NCBI GenBank assembly: GCA_017461225.1
Contig: JAFTYV010000001.1
Location: 1 to 55,637, forward strand
Direction: 5' to 3'
DNA length: 55,637 nucleotides
DNA from: Candidatus Methanomethylophilaceae archaeon
GTDB lineage: Archaea > Thermoplasmatota > Thermoplasmata > Methanomassiliicoccales > Methanomethylophilaceae
Shown here: piece after piece, positions 1-8,559 of the stretch
How positions within the stretch are numbered: the first letter of the stretch is position 1
Layout of the letters: each line of letters begins with the position of its first letter
Program-made: the position numbers and the translations under genes
Notes under the pieces: generated by a model
What the model saw: the letters and a program-made list of their open reading frames with translations, nothing else
What the model was told of the DNA's origin: nothing
The model's database searches: none

Positions 1-2
1 AC

Positions 3-1097
3 CCCCGCGAGGTCGGTTTCATCATATGGGCACCGGACACCATGAAGACCAACGGAGACGACGTGGCGTACATCCTCTGGCTGATGGGCGTCAGACCCGT
101 CTGGTCCGCCGGTGGCGGACAGGTCATCGGCCTGGAGGCCATACCCGTGTCCGAGCTGGGGAGGCCGAGGATAGACGTGACGGTCCGCATCACCGGACTG
201 TTCAGGGACACCTTCCCCAACCTCATAGACCTCATCGACGACGCGGTCAAGCTGATCGCGGACCTGGACGAGTCCGACGAGGAGAACTACCTCGCCGCGA
301 ACCTCCGCCAGGACATCATCGAGGCCATGGCGAACGGCCTGACCGTGGACGAGGCGCGCAGGAGGAACTCCGTGCGCATCTTCGGATGCCCGCCCGGCGG
401 TTACGGTCCCGGAGTGAACCACGCCATCGAGACCGGCGAGTGGAAGACGGTCGAGGACCTGGCGGACATCTACATCACCTGGGGCAGCTACGCGTACGGC
501 CACGGGATCTCCGCGGAGAACATGAGGGAGGAGTTCGTCAGGAGGTTCTCCAAGGTGGGCGTCACCGTCAAGAACATGCCCGACAGGGAGATCGACCTGC
601 TGGACATAGACGACGTCTACGGATACCTCGGCGGCCTGAACTCCTTCATCAGGGCGTACGGCAACAAGGATGCCATCTCCGTCATGGGCGACGGCTCCAA
701 CCCCGACAAGGTCAAGCTGAGGGACACGAAGGACGAGCTGCAGTTCGTCTACAGGAGCAAGATCCTCAACCCCAAGTTCGTGGAGGGTCTGAAGCAGCAC
801 GGCTACAGGGGCGTGTCCGAGATCGCCAGCTTCACGGAGTTCACCTTCGGATGGGACGCCACCTCGGACATAGTCGACGACTGGGTGTACGAGAAGCTCG
901 TCGAGAGGTACCTCTTCGACGACGACACCAGGCAGTGGATGCAGGACGAGAACCCCCATGCCATGATGGACATGATGAACAGGCTCATGGAGGCCTACGA
1001 GAGGGGGATGTGGAACGCCAAGCCCGAGACCCTCGAGAGGATGAGGGAGATATACCTCGAGCTCGAGGAGAGGATCGAGGAGGTGAACGACAGATGA
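3..1097 (+). CDS. CobN/BchH-like metallochelatase large subunit, C-terminal part (5' end outside window)
   Basis: The reading frame is open from base 3, and the residues before the first ATG (position 42) already match the family, so this is the tail of a longer gene and not a 351-residue protein. The visible part has the CobN/BchH-type C-terminal pattern: an ILW and GVRPVW segment, GCPPGGYGPG near residue 115, a WGSYAYG segment, and a C-terminal region rich in WMQDENPHA-like sequence. Family members are ATP-dependent large subunits that bind a tetrapyrrole and insert Co2+ or Mg2+; methanogens carry several paralogues of unclear metal. The stop overlaps the next start (ATGA at 1094-1097), so the chelatase is translationally coupled to a nitrogenase-like reductase. 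This resembles the pairing of BchH with BchLNB in chlorophyll synthesis. The metal and tetrapyrrole are unknown. Confidence 0.82.
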   Translation, partial: PREVGFIIWAPDTMKTNGDDVAYILWLMGVRPVWSAGGGQVIGLEAIPVSELGRPRIDVTVRITGLFRDTFPNLIDLIDDAVKLIADLDESDEENYLAANLRQDIIEAMANGLTVDEARRRNSVRIFGCPPGGYGPGVNHAIETGEWKTVEDLADIYITWGSYAYGHGISAENMREEFVRRFSKVGVTVKNMPDREIDLLDIDDVYGYLGGLNSFIRAYGNKDAISVMGDGSNPDKVKLRDTKDELQFVYRSKILNPKFVEGLKQHGYRGVSEIASFTEFTFGWDATSDIVDDWVYEKLVERYLFDDDTRQWMQDENPHAMMDMMNRLMEAYERGMWNAKPETLERMREIYLELEERIEEVNDR

Positions 1098-3223
1098 GGT
1101 CCGGCGGTCCGTTCCAGCTGGCCGTGTACGGCAAGGGAGGGATCGGGAAGTCGACCATATCCGCCAACATCTCCTTCGGTCTCGCATCCCGCGGCCTGGA
1201 CGTCCTCCAGGTCGGATGCGACCCGAAGCACGACTCCACCAGGCTGCTCCTGGGCGGGGAGGCCCAGGACACCGTCCTGGACCTCATACGCTCCAGGGGG
1301 TCGGTCGGGTACGACGACATAGTCAGGACCGGTTCCAACGGCGTCCGCTGCGTGGAGGCCGGGGGACCCAGACCCGGGATCGGATGCGCCGGCAGGGGCG
1401 TCCTCACCACCTTCGAGACGCTGGACGAGCTCCACGTCGGGGACGACGCCGACGTCAAGGTCTACGACGTCCTGGGGGACGTGGTGTGCGGCGGGTTCGC
1501 CGTCCCCATGAGGGAGAGGTACGCCGACGCGGTCGTCATCGTCACCTCCGAGGAGTTCATGTCCGTGTACGCGGCCAACAACATCATGAGGGGGCTGCTG
1601 AACTTCGACACCGGCAGGCCGAGACTGCTCGGACTGGTCCACAACTCCCGCGGCAACGGGGACGACGGGCTGGTCAGGCGGTTCTCCGAGGCCACCAGGG
1701 TCCCCATCATCGCCACCATCCCGCGCTCGGACCTCTTCAGGGATGCCGAGTCCAGGGGGCACACCCTCCTCGAGCTGCATCCCGGATCCGGTCCCGCCGA
1801 CGCGCTGTCGGCCGTGGTCGACACCGTGGTGTCGCTCATGGACGGTGGCTCCGGCCTCCGCTACCCGTCCCCTCTGGACGACGGACAGCTCTCGGACCTC
1901 GTGTCCGGCGCACCCATCAGGGAGAGGGCGGAGGTGGAGGTCCTGGAGCAGTGCCCCGGATGCCTCTTCGACACGAAGAGGGTCGTCGGATCCTGCGCCA
2001 CCCACGGTGCGATGGCCGTCCTCAACAGGATAAAGGACGTCGCCGTCATCGTCCACGGACCCCGCAGCTGCGGGTTCATCATGTCGTACGCACAGAACAG
2101 GGAGTACTTCAACGGCAGGAACGCCAGGGTGTACCCGACCACGCCGTTCAGCGGCAACGTGCACACCACCAACATGGACGACTCCGATTCCATATTCGGC
2201 GGTGCCGCCGTCCTGGAGGCGAAGATCAGGGAGCTGGTCGCCGAGGGGCACCCCGCCGTGGCCGTCGTCACGTCGTGCGTGACGGGGATCATAGGCGACG
2301 ATTCGAAGGAGGTCGTCCGCCGCCTCAACGCCGAGTTCCCGCAGTGCGACATAATGTACGTGGAATCGGACGGTAGCATCACGGGCAACAAGTTCGGTGG
2401 GTACAACCAGGTCACCGACGCCCTGATGGACATCGTGGACGCAGACGTGGAACCCGTCCCGGGGACCGTCAACCTCGTCTGCGACACCTTCAAGAAGTCC
2501 AACAGACCGGACTACCGCAACAGGATACACGACGCCCTCGGCGTGTTCTCCCTGGGGATCAACGCCTCCATGGTCGACGTGTGCCGCTCCGAGGACATCC
2601 GCAACATAAAGCGCGGCATGTTCAACATCCGCCTATATGACAACGAGGAGACCAACCACATCACGGAATCCCTCGCCTCGAGGTTCGGGATGAGGACCCT
2701 GGAGAACCTCTTCCCCACCGGGACGGCCGAGACCGTCAGGTGGCTCGACGAGGTCGCCGGGATCCTGGACCTGGGTGCGGAGGCGGAGGCCGCGAAGGTC
2801 AGGATGGCGGATGAGAGGGAGTCGGCGCTAGCGACGTACGGCCACCACTTCGCCGGCAGACGCGCGGTCGTGTGCTGCCGCGACCCCACCAACCTGGACT
2901 GGATGTGCGAGCTCATGGGCGAACTGGGCGTGGATGTCACGGTCGCGTACCTCGACCCCGTGCTCGTCACGGAGGAGAGGGTGCACCACCAGAGCGAGAG
3001 GGAGGTCGTCCTCAACTCGTCCATGAAGGTGGTCAGGGAGACCTGCGGCAGGGAACGTCCCGACTTCGTCATCTCCGACTACCGCATCACCGACCTGCCC
3101 GTCCCGTGCATCCTCGTGGACAAGTCCAAACTCAACGTGTTCCGCTACGCCAACTCGATCAGGATGCTGTGGCTGCAGATGATGGCCCCGCCCACCGCCG
3201 GATGGACGGAGGTGGACGCATGA
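1094..3223 (+). CDS. NifH-NifD-like fusion protein (nitrogenase-superfamily reductase, copy 1)
   Basis: A 709-residue protein joining two nitrogenase-type components normally made separately. Residues 1 to about 275 are a NifH/BchL/CfbC-like ATPase: P-loop GKGGIGKST at 13-21, and the two cysteines that hold the inter-subunit [4Fe-4S] cluster, Cys98 (in GCAGRG) and Cys132 (in GDVVCGGFA). From about residue 285 a NifD/BchN-like domain follows, with Cys301 (GSCATHGA), Cys326 (HGPRSCGF) and Cys395 (TSCVTGIIGDD) at the places of the three cluster cysteines of NifD. I see no cysteine at the FeMo-cofactor site and no convincing His442 equivalent, so N2 fixation is unlikely. The start was chosen because the ATG at 1094 overlaps the CobN-like stop and begins directly before the P-loop. 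The stop overlaps the NifK-like start. The substrate is unknown; tetrapyrrole reduction is inferred from the chelatase neighbour. Confidence 0.88.
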   Translation: MRSGGPFQLAVYGKGGIGKSTISANISFGLASRGLDVLQVGCDPKHDSTRLLLGGEAQDTVLDLIRSRGSVGYDDIVRTGSNGVRCVEAGGPRPGIGCAGRGVLTTFETLDELHVGDDADVKVYDVLGDVVCGGFAVPMRERYADAVVIVTSEEFMSVYAANNIMRGLLNFDTGRPRLLGLVHNSRGNGDDGLVRRFSEATRVPIIATIPRSDLFRDAESRGHTLLELHPGSGPADALSAVVDTVVSLMDGGSGLRYPSPLDDGQLSDLVSGAPIRERAEVEVLEQCPGCLFDTKRVVGSCATHGAMAVLNRIKDVAVIVHGPRSCGFIMSYAQNREYFNGRNARVYPTTPFSGNVHTTNMDDSDSIFGGAAVLEAKIRELVAEGHPAVAVVTSCVTGIIGDDSKEVVRRLNAEFPQCDIMYVESDGSITGNKFGGYNQVTDALMDIVDADVEPVPGTVNLVCDTFKKSNRPDYRNRIHDALGVFSLGINASMVDVCRSEDIRNIKRGMFNIRLYDNEETNHITESLASRFGMRTLENLFPTGTAETVRWLDEVAGILDLGAEAEAAKVRMADERESALATYGHHFAGRRAVVCCRDPTNLDWMCELMGELGVDVTVAYLDPVLVTEERVHHQSEREVVLNSSMKVVRETCGRERPDFVISDYRITDLPVPCILVDKSKLNVFRYANSIRMLWLQMMAPPTAGWTEVDA

Positions 3224-4479
3224 TCCTCCCCGACGGCTTCACCGGATCCGTCTTGGCGGCGGAGAGCGTGGCGGACATGAGGGTCCTGCTGAACGGACCC
3301 GCCGGATGCCGCAACAGGTACATGGTCCTGGTCCGCCAGCTCTTCCCCCGCGGAGAGGACGACGAGAGGTTCGCCCTGCCGTACTTCAAGGGCCAGGCGC
3401 GCGTCCCCTGCACGTACATCGACGAGGACGACTTCATCAACGGGGGCGGCGGGAAGGTCGCCGACGCCCTGAGGGTCATCAAGTCGGTGTGCGACGACAC
3501 CGTCATGATCATCGACACCCCCGGATCCGCGCTCATCGGGGACGACCACGGCAAGGCCGTGTCCGATGCGGACATGGAGGGCAGGGCGTTCGCACTGGGC
3601 GGCACCCTGATATCCCTCGGGTTCGCCGAGAGCTACGACTCCACCCTGAGGTGCATCGTGGAGTTCATCCGCCCCGCGGAGCTGGAGACGGTGCCCCGCA
3701 CCGTCAACATAGTCGGATACCCGATGACCGACAACGACTGGAGGCACGGCCTCGCCCATCTCCGCGAACTCCTCGGGGCGATGGGGCTGACCGTGACCGC
3801 CGCCATAGGCGCGGGTGCGTCCACCGACGACATACGCGCATCCGTGGGCGCGGAGGCCAACGTGGTCGTGTACCCCGAGTACGCCCGCGAACTCACAGGG
3901 TACATGGAGTCCGAGTACGGTGTCAGGACCGTCGTGTCCCCCGCCGGGGCGCCCGTGGGGCTCCACGGCACGGAGGTGTGGATCCGCACCATCGCCGACG
4001 CACTGGGCGTCGACCCGTCCGGGGCGCTCGCCATGTGCTCCGCGGCACGCGGGGCGATCAGGGACGCGATCCTCAGCGACAGGTCCCGCATAAAGCAGCT
4101 CCAGGGGATGTCGTTCGGTGTGGACGGCGTACCGTCCCTGGCGTACCCGCTGACGGTGTGGCTGCACGACTACCTCGGGATGGTCCCCGCGTCCGTGATG
4201 CTGAACCCGGACGGCGACGGTACGTGCCGCGGGTCGCTGGAGGGGTACCTGTCCGACCTCGGGCTCGGATCGGTCGTGGGCGACCCCCTGCCGGACTACT
4301 GCGACGTCGTCCTGACCAACGGCCAGGACGCCATGCACCTCCAGGAGAACCGCAGGTGCGGGGTGGGGATAGACGTGGCGTTCCCATCGACGAGGGAGAT
4401 CGTGCTTCTCCCCAGACCGACCATCGGCATACCCGGTTCGCTCATGATCGTCGAGGAGATCCTCAACAGCATGTGGTGA
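3220..4479 (+). CDS. NifK/BchB-like partner subunit of nitrogenase-like reductase (copy 1)
   Basis: A 419-residue protein whose ATG overlaps the stop of the NifHD fusion (ATGA), implying stoichiometric synthesis. It begins ILPDGFTGSV, then GPAGC (Cys30) at the place of NifK Cys95, and later PGSALIGDDH, the NifK/NifD-type I-G-D-D element but without the third cluster cysteine. Only Cys30 is shared with the second copy at 23744-25018; Cys64 is not. Three cysteines from the D-like part plus one from this subunit would bind one [4Fe-4S] cluster between subunits, comparable to the BchN/BchB arrangement (three Cys plus one Asp), and would not suffice for a six-cysteine P-cluster. It is shorter than NifK (about 520 residues), like BchB-type minimal subunits. 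Its role as the redox and substrate-binding partner is inferred. Confidence 0.82.
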   Translation: MILPDGFTGSVLAAESVADMRVLLNGPAGCRNRYMVLVRQLFPRGEDDERFALPYFKGQARVPCTYIDEDDFINGGGGKVADALRVIKSVCDDTVMIIDTPGSALIGDDHGKAVSDADMEGRAFALGGTLISLGFAESYDSTLRCIVEFIRPAELETVPRTVNIVGYPMTDNDWRHGLAHLRELLGAMGLTVTAAIGAGASTDDIRASVGAEANVVVYPEYARELTGYMESEYGVRTVVSPAGAPVGLHGTEVWIRTIADALGVDPSGALAMCSAARGAIRDAILSDRSRIKQLQGMSFGVDGVPSLAYPLTVWLHDYLGMVPASVMLNPDGDGTCRGSLEGYLSDLGLGSVVGDPLPDYCDVVLTNGQDAMHLQENRRCGVGIDVAFPSTREIVLLPRPTIGIPGSLMIVEEILNSMW

Positions 4480-4488
4480 CGCATGCAC

Positions 4489-4509
4489 GTCCGGGGCGGT
4501 GCCCCGGAC
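4489..4509 (+). terminator. Hairpin after the first nitrogenase-like operon
   Basis: A perfect 9-bp inverted repeat with a 3-nt loop (GTCCGGGGC / GCCCCGGAC), 10 bases past the stop of the NifK-like gene. No T-run follows, so termination is plausible but not shown. Confidence 0.4.
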
Positions 4510-4561
4510 CGCAAACATCTTCGGTTTCTGAACAGAATGATGGGGTGAGGGGGTTTGGGAC

Positions 4562-4580
4562 GGTCCCCTCCCAGGGGACC
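4562..4580 (-). terminator. Hairpin after the leftward importer operon
   Basis: A perfect 7-bp inverted repeat (GGTCCCC / GGGGACC, 5-nt loop), 8 bases beyond the stop of the ABC ATPase at 4588. It lies in the convergent gap and probably ends leftward transcription. Confidence 0.4.
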
Positions 4581-4587
4581 GCGGGAC

Positions 4588-5499
4588 TCAGTCCGTGACA
4601 CCGCGTGCGGGTTCCTTCAGGACGTTGCGGACGATCGTGTCCCTCTCCATCCTGTCCACCACGCGGTTGTCGCTGGAGACGTAGACGTCGTCGTCCAAGG
4701 GCTTGATGTTGTCGTCGAACAGCGGGTCCAGCATGATGATGTGGGGTCTGCCGTGGCTCATGATGACATCGGACTCCACCCCGTACACGGTCTTGATGTT
4801 CTCCGCGGTGAGGACCTCCTCGGGGGTCCCCGCTGCGTACACCCCGCCGTCGTACAGCATGATCATGTGGTCGGAGTACTTCGCGGCGATGTTCAGGTCG
4901 TGGCTGATCATGATGACCAGGATCCCCTTCTCCTGGGACAGGTCCCTCATGATGCGGGTGACCTCCATCTGGTGCTTGATGTCCAGGTTGGACGTGGGCT
5001 CGTCGAGGAGCAGGACCTTCGGTTCCTGCACCAGTCCCCTGGCCAGCATGACCTTCTGGTGCTGTCCGGCGGACAGCTCGTCGAAGGACCTCATCGCCAG
5101 GTGCTCGATGTTGATCAGCCTGAGCGTCTCGTACACGACATCCAGGTCGTGGTCCAGGGACTTCCAGTTGCTGTGGGGGTGGCGTCCCATGAGGACGGTG
5201 TCCACGACGGACAGGGGGAACGCGTCGCTGGACGCGTAGGGCACGTAGCCGACCTTCTTCGCCAGCTCCTTCAGGGTGGTGGATGCCACGTCCTGGCCGT
5301 CGATGTAGACGACGCCCTTGGTGGGGGAGAGGATCTTGTTGATGCAGTGGATCAACGTGGACTTACCGACACCGTTCGGTCCGATGATGGAGAGCAGCTG
5401 GGGCCCGTTGACCGACAGGTTGATGTTCTTCAGGACAGGGTTGGCGGAGTATCCGAACTCCACACCCTCGATATCGATCCTTATGGTGCTCCCGCTCAT
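4588..5499 (-). CDS. FecE/BtuD-type ABC importer ATPase (second ATPase of importer A)
   Basis: A 303-residue cytoplasmic ATPase of the iron-complex/cobalamin importer family. Walker A is GPNGVGKST at 40-48, the signature is LSAGQHQK, Walker B is VLLLDEPTSNLD, and the switch is SHD. After the usual domain (about 250 residues) comes an acidic tail with a GRPHIIMLDP element of unknown role, shared with the upstream paralogue. It is the last gene of a five-gene leftward operon and its ATG overlaps the previous gene by 4 bases. It is clearly related to the neighbouring ATPase at 5496-6407, yet that gene is visibly lower in GC, so the two copies have different histories or different codon pressure. 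Having two ATPases with two permeases suggests an asymmetric importer; two alternative complexes are also possible. Confidence 0.9.
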   Translation of the reverse strand: MSGSTIRIDIEGVEFGYSANPVLKNINLSVNGPQLLSIIGPNGVGKSTLIHCINKILSPTKGVVYIDGQDVASTTLKELAKKVGYVPYASSDAFPLSVVDTVLMGRHPHSNWKSLDHDLDVVYETLRLINIEHLAMRSFDELSAGQHQKVMLARGLVQEPKVLLLDEPTSNLDIKHQMEVTRIMRDLSQEKGILVIMISHDLNIAAKYSDHMIMLYDGGVYAAGTPEEVLTAENIKTVYGVESDVIMSHGRPHIIMLDPLFDDNIKPLDDDVYVSSDNRVVDRMERDTIVRNVLKEPARGVTD

Positions 5500-6407
5500 C
5501 CCACGGCCACCTTCTCCACAACGTAGTACTCATGGTCGTCATCGTAATCCGTGTCATCATCGTCGATGAGTATCAGATGGGGGCGACCGCGGTCCATTAT
5601 GACGTCGGCTCCCACTTCGTAGACGTGCCGGATGTTGTCAGGGGTGATCACATCCTGTGGTTTCCCCAACGCGTATATCCCGCCACCATGCAGCATGATG
5701 ATGTTATCGGAGTACTTCGCTGCGATGTTGATGTCGTGGCTGATCATGATTACCAGCATGTTCTTCTGACGGGACAGACGTTTGAGCATACGGGTGATCT
5801 CCAACTGGAACCTCACATCGAGGTTCGACGTGGGTTCATCCAGGAAGAGGATGCGTGGCTCCTGTGCCAGCCCCCTCGCCAACATGACCTTCTGATGCTG
5901 TCCGGCGGACAGTTCGTTGAAGTTCCTCTCGGCCAGATCCTCGATGCCGATGAGCTGAAGCATCTCATGCACGATGCGAAGATCATCGTCGAGGGACCCC
6001 CATTTGCTGTGGGGATGCCTTCCCATCAACACCGTGTCAGTGACACTCAATGGGAAGTTATCTGTGGATGTGTATGGGACATAACCCATGACCTTTGCGA
6101 GATCCTTGATGGAGACATCCTGGACGTTCGTTCCGTTTATTCTCACACACCCGCCCGTGGGATCCAGGATCTTGTTCAGACAGTGGATAAATGTCGATTT
6201 ACCCACGCCGTTGGGACCGAGGATGGATACCAGCTGTGCCCCGTGTATGTTCAGAGATATGTCTGAAAGAACGTTCTTATCGGAGTCCGCACCCTTGTAT
6301 GAGAACGACAGCCCATCGATATCCACGTTTATCTCGGGATCGTCTCCGAGTAGTATCGCACTCTGTTCGGATTCCTTGCTTCTGATGGAAATCGATCTCA
6401 ATTCCAC
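5496..6407 (-). CDS. FecE/BtuD-type ABC importer ATPase (first ATPase of importer A)
   Basis: A 303-residue ATPase paralogous to the next gene. It has an N-terminal extension of about 30 residues, then Walker A GPNGVGKST, signature LSAGQHQK, Walker B ILFLDEPTSNLD, SHD switch and the same GRPHLILIDD tail element. The start is a GTG (minus strand, 6405-6407). It lies inside the end of the upstream permease gene (10-base overlap), which points to translational coupling. Base composition is visibly AT-richer than in the downstream ATPase and closer to the permeases. The family energises uptake of Fe-siderophores, haem or cobalamin; the actual substrate cannot be read here. Confidence 0.9.
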   Translation of the reverse strand: MELRSISIRSKESEQSAILLGDDPEINVDIDGLSFSYKGADSDKNVLSDISLNIHGAQLVSILGPNGVGKSTFIHCLNKILDPTGGCVRINGTNVQDVSIKDLAKVMGYVPYTSTDNFPLSVTDTVLMGRHPHSKWGSLDDDLRIVHEMLQLIGIEDLAERNFNELSAGQHQKVMLARGLAQEPRILFLDEPTSNLDVRFQLEITRMLKRLSRQKNMLVIMISHDINIAAKYSDNIIMLHGGGIYALGKPQDVITPDNIRHVYEVGADVIMDRGRPHLILIDDDDTDYDDDHEYYVVEKVAVG

Positions 6408-7459
6408 ACCTTCTTATTCTTTTTAATCAAAATGTAGAGGAACAGCGGACCCCCTACCATGGAACTGATCACCCCTACGGGCAATCCGTTGATACCGGAC
6501 ACCTTCGCCACGGTATCGGCTATGATCAGGAAGGCGGCACCGAAGGCCGCGGCTCCCGGCAACAGTAACTTGTTTTTCGAGCCCACGAACATCCTGGCGA
6601 TGTGCGGACCAACCAACCCTATGAAACCGATCGTTCCGGTGAAACTGACAACGGCGGCGGTCATCAGGGACACGATGATCAGACAGAACATCCTGAAGAA
6701 TGTCGTGTTTATTCCCAGGGTCTGCGCACACCTGTCCCCCGAGTACATTATATCCAGTTTCTTGTAGCATGCACACAGGACCGCACTGGTCGCCGTGACG
6801 AACACCACGAGGAACGGCAGGTTGTCCCATGTCACCTTCGACAGGGATCCGACCCTCCAATGGTACGCGGAGGCCATGGACTCCGACTCGGCGGTGACCA
6901 TCATGTACTGAGTGATCGAACTGAACACATACATGACGGCAATCCCTAGGAGGATTATGGCGGTCGGGGACAGCTTCTTGAACCTGGACACCACGGTGAT
7001 CAACGCCACCGGAATCAGGGAGAACACGAATGCGTTGCAGACGACAGCATAGTCCCCGGACAATGCGGGTATGATCGAGAAACCGCTGATCATACTCAAT
7101 ACGGCTCCGAGGAATGCTCCGGACGAGACCCCCATCGTGTACGGTTCGGCGAGGGGATTCTGCATGAGGTTCTGCATGACGACCCCTCCGATCGCCAGTC
7201 CGGCACCCACGAATGCCGCACCGATCGCACGGGGGAGGCGCACATCCCATACGTACAGGTCGTCCTTCGCGTTGACCACGTTTCCGGTCAGATGGTTGAT
7301 CAATGCATCGAATGCCTCCCCCATTGAGATCTTGTATGTACCGAATCCCAAAGATATGACCACGAACGATATCGCCACGATGAAGAACACTATGGCGAAG
7401 AAGGAACGCCTCTTGGCGATTGAATGGTAACGTTCAATGAAATCTACAAGTAAAGCCAT
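6398..7459 (-). CDS. FecCD/BtuC-type permease (second permease of importer A)
   Basis: A 353-residue multi-spanning membrane protein. The start chosen begins MALLVDFIERYHSIAKRR; the frame is open further upstream, but that sequence is not family-like and would lie inside the upstream gene. Family marks include ARLPR-like VRLPRAIGAAFVGAGLAIGG, QNLMQNPLAEPYTMGVSSGA and GTIGFIGLVGPHIAR, the loop that contacts the ATPase. About nine or ten helices are expected. The ATG shares one base with the preceding stop (TGATG). It is a distinct paralogue of the permease at 7459-8541, so the transmembrane pore may be a heterodimer, unlike the homodimeric BtuC2 pore. Confidence 0.92.
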   Translation of the reverse strand: MALLVDFIERYHSIAKRRSFFAIVFFIVAISFVVISLGFGTYKISMGEAFDALINHLTGNVVNAKDDLYVWDVRLPRAIGAAFVGAGLAIGGVVMQNLMQNPLAEPYTMGVSSGAFLGAVLSMISGFSIIPALSGDYAVVCNAFVFSLIPVALITVVSRFKKLSPTAIILLGIAVMYVFSSITQYMMVTAESESMASAYHWRVGSLSKVTWDNLPFLVVFVTATSAVLCACYKKLDIMYSGDRCAQTLGINTTFFRMFCLIIVSLMTAAVVSFTGTIGFIGLVGPHIARMFVGSKNKLLLPGAAAFGAAFLIIADTVAKVSGINGLPVGVISSMVGGPLFLYILIKKNKKVWN

Positions 7460-8541
7460 CAGTACACCGTCCCGTAGCCTTTCTTCTGCCACAGAATGAG
7501 GAGGAAGAAGATCGGACTGCCTATGATCGACATGACCACCCCGACTGGGACATCGGAGATGGTCATCGCAATGTAATCCGCCAGAACGAGGATGAAGGAC
7601 CCCACAGCCATGGATATGGGCACGACGAACTTGTTGTCGGATCCCACAAGGATCCTCACCAGATGGGGTGCGACCAGACCCAGGAACCCAATGGTTCCTG
7701 TGAAGCACACGATAGATGCGGTCATGATCGCCATCACAATCAAGCAGACGACCCTGAACTTCTCCACATCGAGACCCAGGGTCTTAGCATTGGCATCCCC
7801 CAGGGAAAGCACGTTGAGCTGACGTGTCAGCAACATGACGAAAGCACTACCGACAGCGGTCACCACGACCATCATGGGTATGCTGCTCCACACAATCGTG
7901 TCCAGAGTCCCGACCTGCCATATGTACGCGTTCTGGAGCGTATCGGCATCTGTTATGACCAGCAGGTATGTGACCATCGAACTGAAGAAGTAGGAGAGCG
8001 CGGTACCGACCAGGATGAGTGCCGCCGGACTCAGGGGCATCCTCTTAGAGATCAGGATGACGACCCCGACGGGGATCATCGCCCCCACGAATGCGTTCAC
8101 TATCATCCCGGACTGTCCGGATGTGGATGTTATCGTCAGACCGAGAACCAAAGCCACTATGGCTCCGAAACAGGCTCCGGATGAGATACCGGTACTGTAC
8201 GGATCGGCGAGGGGGTTGTTCATGAGCGCCTGCATCAGGGCACCGGCAGCTGCCAACGAGGCACCAGCCACGATGGCCGCCACGATACGGGGCATGACCG
8301 TGTTCCATATGAAACGGTCCGCCCACCATTCTGTTGTGCGTGGTTCGTACTCCACACCCATGATGTGGTCCCAGATTATACGGTACGCCTCCATCAGGGA
8401 GATGTTGTCGTAAGCGGAAACGGAGAACAAACCGACAACTATGATCACACCTATGACCGATACTACGAGGACGAGTAACTTCCTCATCGTGAGATGGTGA
8501 TACCTCTCCACAAGGGAGTCTGAATGGAGATTCTCGGACAT
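7459..8541 (-). CDS. FecCD/BtuC-type permease (first permease of importer A)
   Basis: A 360-residue integral membrane protein with the FecCD pattern: TVMPRIVAAIVAGASLAAAGALMQ, NNPLADPYSTGISSGA and GTIGFLGLVAPHLVR. The N-terminus (SLVERYHHLTMRK) resembles that of the second permease, which supports gene duplication. It follows the binding-protein gene after 39 bases that contain a GC-rich hairpin, and it runs directly into the second permease. Confidence 0.92.
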   Translation of the reverse strand: MSENLHSDSLVERYHHLTMRKLLVLVVSVIGVIIVVGLFSVSAYDNISLMEAYRIIWDHIMGVEYEPRTTEWWADRFIWNTVMPRIVAAIVAGASLAAAGALMQALMNNPLADPYSTGISSGACFGAIVALVLGLTITSTSGQSGMIVNAFVGAMIPVGVVILISKRMPLSPAALILVGTALSYFFSSMVTYLLVITDADTLQNAYIWQVGTLDTIVWSSIPMMVVVTAVGSAFVMLLTRQLNVLSLGDANAKTLGLDVEKFRVVCLIVMAIMTASIVCFTGTIGFLGLVAPHLVRILVGSDNKFVVPISMAVGSFILVLADYIAMTISDVPVGVVMSIIGSPIFFLLILWQKKGYGTVY

Positions 8542-8559
8542 GTTATCGAAAAGAAAAGC

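Noticed and set aside
26-1093. A long open frame that would extend the NifHD fusion upstream by over 350 residues
   Set aside because: Its translation is Arg/Gly/His-rich with no family likeness and it overlaps the CobN-like gene in another frame; the P-loop begins right after the ATG at 1094.
1094-4479. Nitrogen-fixation genes
   Set aside because: No nifB, nifE or nifN is in the window, P-cluster cysteines are incomplete and cofactor ligands are not apparent. Nitrogenase-like, not nitrogenase, is all the sequence supports.
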